NCBI GenBank assembly: GCA_963970005.1
Contig: CAXAMN010021584.1
Location: forward strand, 62,001 to 126,000
DNA: 64,000 bases
Origin: Durusdinium trenchii
Lineage: Eukaryota > Sar > Dinophyceae > Suessiales > Symbiodiniaceae
Direction: 5' to 3'
Shown here: positions 1-9,600 of the stretch, in pieces
How positions within the stretch are numbered: the first letter of the stretch is position 1
Layout of the letters: each line of letters starts with the position of its first letter
The notes under the pieces: generated by a model
The model's database searches: none
What the model saw: only the letters and a program-made list of their open reading frames with translations
What the model was told of the DNA's origin: nothing
Program-made: the position numbers and the translations under genes

Positions 1-2704
1 GGGCCACTCTGGAAGAATTCACTACTATGTCGAACGCTCTAGTGTCTCCATCTGCCAGTTGAGCAAGCCAGGCCGGCTTGTCCTTCGTCGGGGGGGCCAA
101 AGGGCGGCCTCTGGAGGGGTCGTCAGCTTTGTTGGAAGCTGAATAGCAATGCAAACCACCCGGGTACAGATTACCTCCAATGATATACGCAATGCTACCT
201 TGCAGAACCCTGCTAATTGAAAATGAACTAGAGCGGCCCTTGGCACTGGCCCCCAAAGTCACTCTGGAATCAAGCAATCCAACAAATCGGGAATCTCTCG
301 AATATTTGGCCATGTGTTTAATCCAGGACTTATAAGTGCGTGTCTCGTTTACATTGATATGGCCGGGTTTCACAAAATTGAATCTAAAAACCTCACGAAA
401 TGGCAAAGACTCACATATTTCGCCTATCCATTCAGGGTCCTCGTACCAGGGACGCGACGGGTATGGAGGCTCAGGCAAAGGCACAGCTGAAATCTCATCT
501 AGCATAAGGCCGACTTCAAGTGCAGAGGATGCCACGGCGCTAGCCGGCACAGGGGAAACGCCCGATCGAGCTGCTTCTTTGCTGCCCACTGCCATCGCTT
601 GCACCAGCCTGACAGGATAGACAGCTGAGAAGTCAGAAACCCGTTCTCCGGGTTGCGGCATGGTTTCATACACAGATTCAATACCTGGTCTACACCTTTC
701 GTTGAAATCCTTGATGCTCGCCTCTGTGAAAGTACCTTCGACTACAAAGTGATTTCCTTTATAGGGACACGAACAGGAGCTCTGCAATGGCACTAGCCAT
801 GGCTTGTTGTGAAGCCACTTGGAAGGCTTGTGAAATCCACTACCAAAACAGCAAAATGCGAAATGAGCGATTACGCAGCCCAAACGAATCAAGGTTTGAA
901 ACACGTTCAGCAAAAACAAGCAGCTGTTTCGAGGCTGCTCAATACTGACAAAGGAACCATACTTCAGTGCCAAAATCAGTAATATGCCCACCCGCTGAGC
1001 TATCTTATTGTGATAGGCTGTGTAGGGGTCTGAGGGATCAAAGCCGAACGGGATTTCCTTAGACCTTACTCGGGGCCGTCTCAAAGTGCCGAAAGACGGG
1101 CAAGGCACCCCAGCGTGCCAGTCTCTGACGACACCTCTACACGCCAATGCTGCCAGCTCTCTGAAGACCGCATCGCAGGTGATGTCGCTGACCCTAAGAC
1201 AGCGCCCATCAACATCAATCCCATCATGCACGCGCAATCCATTGCGCTCATGAGCGAGAGACCAATTTCCGGCTCCCCGAAAAAGCTCAATACAATCGAA
1301 AACGAAACCTTCTCTGAGGCTGAGGGGAACTTCCACTTGGGGTCCATTACTCTTCAAATGATCTTGAAACATGTGCATGGAATCGGGCTCGATACCATGC
1401 TCTGAAAGGATTTGGGACACAGGACTCTGCAAACGTGTGTGGAAACCTTTCTGCTCTGTGTGACGCCATACTTCTTGAGTCACTGCAGCCCCAACTTCGG
1501 CGCGAACAACAGCCCCTCCAGTAGGACTTGCGTCCATGCAAAAGATATCACTGCAATATCCAACTCTCAAATCACACTGAGCTGTAGGGCCCAATACGGC
1601 CAGAACTTGAAGCTCATTCAGAGACTGTCTTTTCAAACAAAACACCTGGTCAAGCTTCTTCTCCATACCATCAGTGAAAAGCGAGTCTATGATTGAAAAC
1701 AGAACACGTCTGAAAAGGAGAACATGAATCCAGCACCCAACCACCAAATTTAACAGCCTTCGTGTACAAGTGCGTTTGGAAACTATGGCAAGTGAAATGG
1801 CAGACAACAACAGCACGCGGCTTCGGGGTGCCATCACTCGACCCTTTAACCCATCAAAGTCAGCTCCTAGAATGATCCCTTGAGTGCAGTTTCGTTTTTG
1901 TTTCTTACTCTGCTGCACAAGACCAACGGATCTATAAGCCTTTGAAGCTAACTGGAAAATCTCGGTGTCTCGAAGTGGAGGCTCCTCTGGGATGTCTTTT
2001 ATCGGTAATCTCTGAAGGCCAACATGATCATCAATAGCCAAGAGCTCGATAAAACTACCTCTAGGGACCGGGTGCCTATACTTAAGGGTTTCCTCATCTT
2101 TCATGGAACCACACAAGAACTTAAGGACATTGCCATGCGCTTGTTGCGCAATTTCAACTGCAAGGTTGTCACCCATAGCAAGAGTTGAAAGACAAAGCAA
2201 CAAATGAGAGTGCTTGGCATGCTCCTCCTTGAAGCATTTCAGGTGCTCAAGTTCATGAGGTTCAAACTTCATGCGAAAGGCGTTTCTCCTAGCCCTATTT
2301 TCACTCACCCGAAAGGTGTAGTAGAAGTCCGAAAGATCATCAGCGGAAAACCGAAAAGCTTCCCAAGGTTCCAAATGTAAGAGGCCTAGCATACAACCAG
2401 GGGCGAGGGTCTTGGTTGACTCGCTAACAGTCCACATTCTACCATTGAGGTTCTGAGGGTTAATAATGAGGCGATCGAATTGCGAATCCTTACCTACAGC
2501 AAACATCCCTACAGCTTCGTCCCACTGCTTTTGGTCTGCAGGCATAAGTCTCAACGCTCCAAAGTCGTCCCATCTCTGTGCAAGATCCAGCAGCTCAGAC
2601 CTAGAACAGTTTATCTTTGCAGGCCTAGAGGATTCCCAAAACTGCTCAGGCTTACGCATGACTTCCGGATCATTAAAAGCAGCTTTTACAACTGGATCAT
2701 CCAA
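1..2704 (-). CDS. Retroelement pol: reverse transcriptase plus RNase H enclosing a C5-methyltransferase-like domain (3' end outside window)
   Basis: Reading minus from about 2704 there is no stop codon to position 1 (about 900 codons). RT motif A is visible as DDLSDFYYTF (about 2345-2308), motif B as LAMGDNLAVEIAQQAH (about 2185-2135) and motif C as LAIDDHVG, with the two Asp at 2032-2027. RNase H begins with MDASPTGGA (about 1540-1511). Then come FRGAGNWS (about 1290-1260), GVPCPSFG (about 1108-1088) and SIEQPRNS (about 945-921). These match C5-methyltransferase motifs I (FxGxG), IV (PC) and VI (ENP, here EQP). RNase H resumes with HINVNETR (about 364-341), LLDSR (about 285-262) and ADDPSRG (about 130-110). 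All expected catalytic residues of RT and RNase H are present by eye. The frame is joined to the upstream gag/linker frame only through a one-base shift in an A7 run at 2702-2708. Activity is not shown. Confidence 0.75.
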   Translation of the reverse strand, partial: MDDPVVKAAFNDPEVMRKPEQFWESSRPAKINCSRSELLDLAQRWDDFGALRLMPADQKQWDEAVGMFAVGKDSQFDRLIINPQNLNGRMWTVSESTKTLAPGCMLGLLHLEPWEAFRFSADDLSDFYYTFRVSENRARRNAFRMKFEPHELEHLKCFKEEHAKHSHLLLCLSTLAMGDNLAVEIAQQAHGNVLKFLCGSMKDEETLKYRHPVPRGSFIELLAIDDHVGLQRLPIKDIPEEPPLRDTEIFQLASKAYRSVGLVQQSKKQKRNCTQGIILGADFDGLKGRVMAPRSRVLLLSAISLAIVSKRTCTRRLLNLVVGCWIHVLLFRRVLFSIIDSLFTDGMEKKLDQVFCLKRQSLNELQVLAVLGPTAQCDLRVGYCSDIFCMDASPTGGAVVRAEVGAAVTQEVWRHTEQKGFHTRLQSPVSQILSEHGIEPDSMHMFQDHLKSNGPQVEVPLSLREGFVFDCIELFRGAGNWSLAHERNGLRVHDGIDVDGRCLRVSDITCDAVFRELAALACRGVVRDWHAGVPCPSFGTLRRPRVRSKEIPFGFDPSDPYTAYHNKIAQRVGILLILALKYGSFVSIEQPRNSCLFLLNVFQTLIRLGCVIAHFAFCCFGSGFHKPSKWLHNKPWLVPLQSSCSCPYKGNHFVVEGTFTEASIKDFNERCRPGIESVYETMPQPGERVSDFSAVYPVRLVQAMAVGSKEAARSGVSPVPASAVASSALEVGLMLDEISAVPLPEPPYPSRPWYEDPEWIGEICESLPFREVFRFNFVKPGHINVNETRTYKSWIKHMAKYSRDSRFVGLLDSRVTLGASAKGRSSSFSISRVLQGSIAYIIGGNLYPGGLHCYSASNKADDPSRGRPLAPPTKDKPAWLAQLADGDTRAFDIVVNSSRVA

Positions 2705-5688
2705 AAAAAGCACTAGCTTCGAAACTTGGTGGGAACTGCCACTTGATCCTTGATGAAACGACAGGTCGAGCCCCTGACATAGGTAACGGCTCCGAGCGGT
2801 CGACAGGACATTGGTGGTCTGATTTGGGCGACTCATTTTCTTTGTAAGGACCTCTTTTACCAAAATGGCTGGAATAGGGGTCCAGTTCGGCATGCAGTTG
2901 TATTAAACTCTGCTCGAGGTCCTCACCCGCCAATCGACATGACGGTAGTTCCTGCAAAAGCTTAATTACACCTTGGTACTTTTCTTGGAAACGACCCAAA
3001 TCATCCCCAGTGAAGGCATCGGCAGACAGATGATGCTCCACTAAGCTTTCAATATGTTCAATAATCAAATGTTGAACATTGGAAATGGGGTGTCCTAAGC
3101 AAGCCTCAGGCGGCGGCTCACTCACATGGCCCAAGGTCTCCCAGTTCAAACAAGCTATCACCAACTGCACAGCTCTGTGTCGTGTTTGCAGCTGACGCTT
3201 CCGCTTGCGTCTCCTGGGTCCAAGGTGTTTGCACGCCGTCCAACTCCACCTGGGCAGAGGGACAGGCCACAACGTCCTCTTTGCAGAGGACTGCACATTG
3301 GAGACGGATTGCAAAACAAGGCTCCTCCTACAAAACTGGCTGAGCGCAGTCCGTGAGCTAAGGAAGTCCCTATTAAAATCTTGCATCAAATTATATGGAT
3401 CAAAAAACTCAACCGAACTCGACGCGGCAGGCGTCTGGCTACTGCTAGCAAGGGGCTTGTTCGGGGAAGAACTAGATTTGTTAACCTTAGGCAGTATGAA
3501 TCTGTCTTGCTTTGCCCGCTGTGTTGCACGCAGGTCTGTAGAGCTGTAGGTGTTTGTAGAGGTTTCACACTCACCTATTGTGGTAGAAATGACTTCATGT
3601 TCACCCAAGCCTGCCAGACCTGAAACATGATTAGGCTGATGGGATAAGCATGCTCGCGGCGGAGCGGCAGGCAGGCTTACAGGCAGAAGAAATTCAACTG
3701 GCGCTGCTACTGGCCCAAGCGCGGGAGAATCGCTACCGGCACAGTGCGGGATGCAGCTGGCACAATGGTAATCAAGACTGTTTACACGTTTATCAGTTTT
3801 ACCATGTCTTACGAATGAAACGTCAGTACGATCCAAGGCACTGCAATGTCCCAAAGCAGCCGGCTGGCTCATACATTCACTCAAAGACTGAGGCTCTCCG
3901 GGCGCGCAAACCCTCAACTGGCAGCTGCGTCTGCACTGTCCCCATCCTTCCCGGATCCCTTCTTGCCCTTCTTGCCCTTTGGTTTCGGTTTGGGTTTTGG
4001 CCCGTCTTCGAGTTCCGAGCCGGCACTGGTCTGCTTGCCTTTTGGTTTTCCAAGAGTCTGAATTCTGCCTTCGATGTAGTCGAGGTCCTTGAGGAAGGCC
4101 AGATTCGCCGACACCCACAGGGGTGAGGCAAGCCGGGTAAAGGGCTTCAACCCTGGGGTCCTCTTTACCGAGAAGTGCAGATGAGTGTTTGGTTCTGGGA
4201 ACCCTGACATCAGCCACCCCAACTCCAGTCTGGAGTTGTCCAAGGCACTCTGCTCTATGAAAAAACAGCATCCTGGCAATGAACCCTTTCATGATGGGAT
4301 CCTGGGCAACATGAGCTATCGACCACCCTTCTGCTGCGAGAACGGCAAAATGGGCTAACATCTTGTTTTCGGCCAAGGGGACTCGCCGCTCTATGTAGAG
4401 ATGCATCAGGTCCTTGTCTTCCTTGTCCATCGAGATGCCCAACTCCTGCATGGCATTCAACCGAGCGACTTCTCCGACCTTGGGAAGATCCTGAACTGTC
4501 CTCAGGTACATGTCTCTGGCCATGCACCCTCTGGCACTTCCGGAGTTGTTTCCGGACTCGCTGCCCCCCTCCGCTTAGCAGGGTAGACATTGGATCTTTG
4601 GGCGCCATCATGCGTTGCATCAAAACAGAGTTCTGCTTCATCTGAAGCAACAGCATCCGTTGAATGGGGTCTGCAACCAACTCCGGTTCCAAGTCCCACT
4701 CCGGTCCTGGCAATGCTGGATCTTCGATGACACCCTTCTCGGCCTCTGCATGGAGACCCTCTAGCATTGGATACATCTGTTGCTGCCTTAAGGATTGACG
4801 CTGAACTGCTGCTCCTAAACGACCCGGCGGAGTGCCGGCCAACTGTTGCAACTTCATCAATTCCTCGGAATTGAGTCCTGATGAGGCAGGCTGGGTTCCA
4901 AACAAGCGTTGTTCTGCTCCATGCTTGGCTCCTGGCAGCAAGGGGACGGTGGAAGGTCCCGGCGGAATGACTGGCTGGCGGGCACGAGCCAACTCTGCTT
5001 CCAAAGCGCGCATGCGCTCTTTCAGCTGGGCAACCTCGCCCTGATCCCCATTTGCAGCAAGAGACGGGGAAGGCACATCTGACTCCTCGTACTCCACTCC
5101 TGTGTGATAGTCGGCAGTCACCTCGGCGTCCAAACCAGCCCCCTCTCCCAACCAGGTTTCTGCTAGTCGCAAGGCTGAAGAGGCGGATGGACGACCTGAC
5201 TGGTCTCCAACCTGGAAATGGACCACACGAGTATTTCGCGCAGCCGCTCCTCTGAGCACGGTGGACTTGAAGAAACTGCTGATGGCTTCCCATCCTAAAT
5301 CTACTAGTTGACATTCGGCCAGGCCCAAAACTTTGCTGCGCGAAGACACTACAGTCACCTCGCTGTCCCAGAAAACAGGTTCCACCTGACTCTCTGAACT
5401 GGCATGCAAAATGGCAGTCTGAATCTCGTCGCTCTTTGGGATCAAAAGCATAAGGCCATGCGAACGAACCAAAATGGGAAAACATGCACCTACTGCGACT
5501 GAACCAGCACTCTTGGGATCTTCGGCCTCTAAAGGGATCCATATTGATGTGAGACTGAGCACTGACCTCTCGTCGACTCCACGAACAAAGCCAACGACCT
5601 CCTCCCAGGTCAAGGGAGGCCCTTTGAGCCCTGAAGAGCTAGAGGTCATCAAGCGTCTCCCTCTGTCCGAGTGAGAAAGGCTTGGCAC
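2705..5688 (-). pseudogene. Retroelement gag-like region and linker, frameshifted
   Basis: The first segment (5688-4570) starts around LTWEEVVGFVRGVDERS and includes a predicted coiled stretch (LKERMRALEAELARARQ). The second (about 4523-4265) begins MARDMYLRTVQDLPKVGEVA. The third (about 4264-3914) contains IEQSALDNSRLELGWLMSG and a Lys/Gly-rich tail, then a stop. The fourth (about 3910-2705) has an HCSALDRTDVSFVRHGKT stretch and a Ser-rich linker leading to pol. I recognise this ORF type as common in Symbiodinium genomes. Frame changes fall at a C6 run (4564-4569), an A6 run (4260-4265), a shift near 3905-3915 and an A7 run (2702-2708). The three homopolymer shifts are each explained by one extra base. 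The region 5690-5868 between this and the next ORF is also broken. Non-functional as written unless the runs are sequencing errors. Confidence 0.65.
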
Positions 5689-5868
5689 ACACAGGTCCTA
5701 TCGAAGTCCGAACGTTGGTGCCAATGAGCAGCCCAAAAACCTTAGAGGCAGTTGGGCAACGAAAGAGGCTAAGGGGAGTTCCTGCAAGGCGTCGATGACA
5801 CTCGGGCCTGGATAGCTACCTCAGGTCGATGGAGGTTTGACCCCACTCCTCGCACCACGGTGTTTTCG

Positions 5869-6153
5869 TCAAAGGTCCCGACGGTATTCAGCAAGCCTCT
5901 GTTGCACAGAGGGAGGCACAGAGGGAGGAACGGGCCCCAGATATGCAGCTCCAAGCCGCGCCACCAAGAAACCAAGCCGCTGACAGCCCCTCGAGAGGAT
6001 GCAGCCTACAGCACAGCCCCCGCAGCAAATGCCAATGAGGAAGGCAAGGAGAATCAGGAATGCACCCAAGCCCCAAGGACACGACGCAGTCCCCGGAGTG
6101 GACCAGTATCGGGCTTCACGGATCAGATCAGCTAAACTGAACGCTAAATTCAT
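5869..6153 (-). CDS. N-terminal membrane-segment ORF of the retroelement (94 aa)
   Basis: The ORF starts with ATG at 6153 (MNLAFSLADLIREARY) and holds one strongly hydrophobic segment, LGAFLILLAFLIGICCGG, followed by a Cys/Arg-rich region and a tail ending LAEYRRDL. It sits directly upstream of the gag-like region in the same orientation. The next stretch, FDENTVVRGVGSN in another frame (about 5880-5770), looks like its continuation after a one-base shift, so it was probably the N-terminus of the element's first polyprotein. No catalytic motif is present. Membrane anchoring of gag is an inference. Confidence 0.5.
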   Translation of the reverse strand: MNLAFSLADLIREARYWSTPGTASCPWGLGAFLILLAFLIGICCGGCAVGCILSRGCQRLGFLVARLGAAYLGPVPPSVPPSVQQRLAEYRRDL

Positions 6154-6200
6154 TCACTTGACCCGAGAAGCTGACACCCCAGTGGTCACATCCAACTCTA

Positions 6201-6685
6201 GGGGATAGCTGTGCATATTATATATATATATACCCTAGAAGTCCAGTTCGACGATGTTCGGCACCACCCGAGTTTAAAGGAAGTTCCTGAACTCGGATCA
6301 CCTAAAGACCGTTTTAAAAAATGGTCTTGGACTCCCAGGGTATATATAAGATTACAAAATGCGAGGGGCCAGTAGAAGGCGGTGTCGCGGATGCAGCTGC
6401 CGTAGAGGATGGGTCACGAAGAAGGTTAAGGACATTAAATCGGGGGATCTCACCTAGGCAAACGCAAACGACGGGCAACAAGCAAATGTCTATCTACAAG
6501 AGGTTCATTCATGTTCACAGCTTGGTGTAGCAAGAAAATGCAAGAAACACACAAACACTCTATGAAGAAAGGTATTCTTGATGCTGCATTAAGGGGTCAG
6601 GTGTTGTTCGATGCTATTTGCCAACTTACTAAGCCAAAGAAGTGCACCTGTCCTCCACCCATGCAATTCTGAAGTCTTGGATTCC
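6201..6685. other. Spacer between CAX stop and retroelement
   Basis: No gene seen. It contains a TA run (6215-6232) and two short stretches ending in tatatata near 6340. CAX 3' UTR and the end of the transcript would lie here (minus strand), but no clear processing signal is recognisable. Confidence 0.5.
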
Positions 6686-9600
6686 TCAAGGCGCTGTGAC
6701 CTCCAGTGCCCCCACGAGGCCTTCAAAGAAGTAGATCAGTGAAACGACGAAGTACGTCACCAAGAGGATGTAGCCCTGACTGATGAGTTGAGTCGTGGCA
6801 GGACAAAGGGCCATGAGCCATTCTTCCCATGGGAGTTCTTGGTACCAGGCAGGCAGAGAACGGTGCTAACCCATGGAAGTCAGGTTCTTCTCCCTCAAGA
6901 AAACCCATCCAACTACAACTCAAAGAGATGCCTCTACCGCGTTTTCACGTCATCTTGGAGCCATGCGACGTCATGGGACTGACATGAGCTGACCATCCAA
7001 GTGGATCCACTCACCACTCGCATGGCCCCATCATGGGGCCCCCACGACGACAAACCCGATCTTCTGCTTGGTTGCTGGGTGGCGGCATGTGTGTTTCAAC
7101 GGTGGGGTCCGACCGGGTGGTGTTCACCGACCGGGCCGACCGGGTGGTGCCGCCTCCAACCAGTTGGACTGGCCGTTGTTCAGGATCGTGTTCACCAGGA
7201 AAACGGAGAACAAGAGCACCTGAGGGAGGGAGGAAACCGCCGCGACTGGTTGACATGAGGTCAGAAGGTCAGATCGAAGGAGAGAACAGAACAGGATGTG
7301 GTTATGCGTGGGTGCCAGCGTTTTAAGTTATATTTATATTCAGAAAACGGTATGGCCCAGCCCCAGCTATATAGGTTCCATAACTCTGTGGTTGTGGCCA
7401 TGTTGATTTCTTTGCGTGTGAGATCGTGTGAGGAACACCCTGCATAATCCATGACCAATTGAGAAATGCATTCTAATGATTGAAATGGTTTGCATCTTCA
7501 CTCGAGTGAAAAGAGCGATTCAGGCACTCGAATCCAGCCCGTCTCAGCAAATGTGGACTGGCAGCAAGCCCAAAAAAACAATCATAAAACAGACCTCCCT
7601 TCTCTACCTCTACCTACCATTCTGTGGCTTTGTGCTTCCCTTTGTCCTTTCACACCATGGCTTTCCTCCAAACACTTCTTCGTCGCTCCGAGCGCGCCGG
7701 CCGCTAACTGGAAGGCGTGAAAGTTCAGGGTCATCTCGGTGCCTCGTGCCGGATCCGCTCCCCCATGCCGCCCCCACGCCGCCGTCGGGACCACCTGGGC
7801 ACCCTTTATCTTCCGAGCCGCGACACCGTGTCGGAGGGGGGGGGGCGAGACGGCCAGACGTGGCCCGTCCGAAAGGAAGGCGCGAACATGGTGGGTTTGG
7901 GTTTGGAACATGGGAAGACTCAGGGGATTGGGGGCGATCGTGGTTGAAGCCGCCGTTTCACATCATGGAAGTTCATGTTTGGGCCCATGGTTTTGCAAAG
8001 GTTGTTGTGCACAGTTGTTGACTTTCGCTTCTTCATTGACCCGGGACCCCTATGTCCTATGTGTTATGTGTGGTTGCCTCTTCCCTGGCCTGGGAATTCT
8101 GTAGCGAAAGGCCAGCTATCTGTCGGGCTCTGGCTACTGTAAATTGGCTCAATTTGGTTCAGAGTCGGCTCCCCTATGCGAGTTCTTCGGAGGCACTTGA
8201 ATACATCAAGGCAAGGCATGGCCTGGAGCAAGTGCAGTAGCACTGATTCAACAAAAGGATGCAGAATGAAATTTCTTGCCAGTCTAAGTCCTAAATGTTT
8301 GAGTTTCCAACCCTGAATCACAAAGCTTACACATGAGATCTGGCATGCAGTACGTTGCCTCTAGCTGCCTCCAGGCCGAAGGAATGGCACCTTGACGACC
8401 CAATCTGACCGAACCCGCCACATGAAAGGCGCCGTTTCGCCCGGCAAACCGCGCACGAAGAGCCGCCCGGCCATAGCACCAGCCCACCAGAACGGTAAAT
8501 GGGGTGACCTCAGCACGCTTAGAAGGTCAGGCAAATGAGGACAGGTTTGCAAAAGTGGGACCAAATCAAATGAGCCCTCCCACAAATTGCTTGCAAGCAA
8601 CCTCAACCTCTCTATCGCCTTCAAAATCTGCCCTAATTAGCTGGTTTTGCCATCATTCCCTTGCCGGTCTGTTGTTGCGTAATCTGCCTGTATTCCGCTC
8701 CCTGATGTCCTTCTCATGCTGCCTACGCTCAGCTTCCAAACCAGAAGGGCCATCTGGCAAGAGGAGCCCGCAGCCACCTGATTGGACGAGGACGTCCCAA
8801 AAGTGTTCCGACTGGCATCCTCTGGGTCCCTTGGATGGTTCAAATGCCCGGAAGCCATTGTCCATTCTCATCCTCTGAAATTCCCCAAGTGTTCAGGGGT
8901 CTTTCCCCATGCCCATGCACACCATGGCTGAGGCTGAGTAAGGAGGAAGTCTGTGAAACGGAGGCCTTTATCTTGATCCACTCCATGCTACACTCACTCC
9001 TTGGTCGCCCCAAAAAATGGTCCCCCAGCAAGACGAACAGAAATCACCTCACCATCCCCTGCTTATGCTTGGCCTAAGAATCCCACCAGATCCCTCCTAA
9101 ACCTGCAGGTTCACCTGCAAGAGCCCAACACCTGGACCTGCCACGTCACCCATGGCCCGCGAAGGCGACACCCACCCGCACCCCTAAAGAGAGGTCCATC
9201 TTGTTCTGCATCGCCACCTGAGGTGAGTTCTTCCACGGTGAGGGCATCGGGACTGTGTGAAGGGACGCACGCGGTGTTTTGGGACGCGGCGCCAGGTGGC
9301 GATTTGGCCAAGCCAGAAGCTTTGCAAAGCAAACCATTTGAATACACGACACAAGCAGTTGCAACATGTGGTGTTCTGCGCTAGCATTGGTATCTCAAAG
9401 AAGCACACTCGTCCAATGCGCACTGTCGTTATGGTCGGAAGATCAAACAATAGGCATGTGCCTCCTAGTGGCTGGCTGAAAAGCCTGGAGTAGGAGAGAT
9501 CACATCATTTTTGTAAACAGGCTCGTTACACCCTGGCCCTGGCGGACCAGACGCGTTACTTCAAGAACACCGAGAACTAGTGTTTGGAGTTGTTGGGGGC

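Larger units (their letters stand above)
1..6200 (-). mobile_element. DIRS-like retroelement, truncated by the window edge
   Basis: On the minus strand, in order: a small membrane-segment ORF (6153-5869), a gag-like region (5688 to about 3914), a linker (about 3913-2705) and a pol frame (about 2704-1) that continues outside the window. The pol architecture (RT, then RNase H, plus a methyltransferase-like domain) and the RT motifs resemble DIRS/tyrosine-recombinase retroelements, which carry RT-RNase H-methyltransferase-recombinase. The recombinase, if present, lies beyond position 1, so the class is inferred. The 5' boundary near 6200 is approximate: the sequence turns into a short TA run at 6215-6232. 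Several single-base frameshifts break the N-terminal half, while the last 2.7 kb is open. The CAX stop codon lies about 490 bases upstream, on the same strand. Confidence 0.75.

Noticed and set aside
2697..4523. 608-codon minus frame as one intact protein
   Set aside because: Its middle reads a wrong frame between the A6 run at 4260 and about 3910, where the known gag sequence lies in the neighbouring frame.
9117..9137. VLGSC as the CAX exon after MQNKMDLSLG
   Set aside because: It leaves the protein a residue short and out of register; VAAGSSCQMALL at 8742-8777 fits length, phase and family motif.
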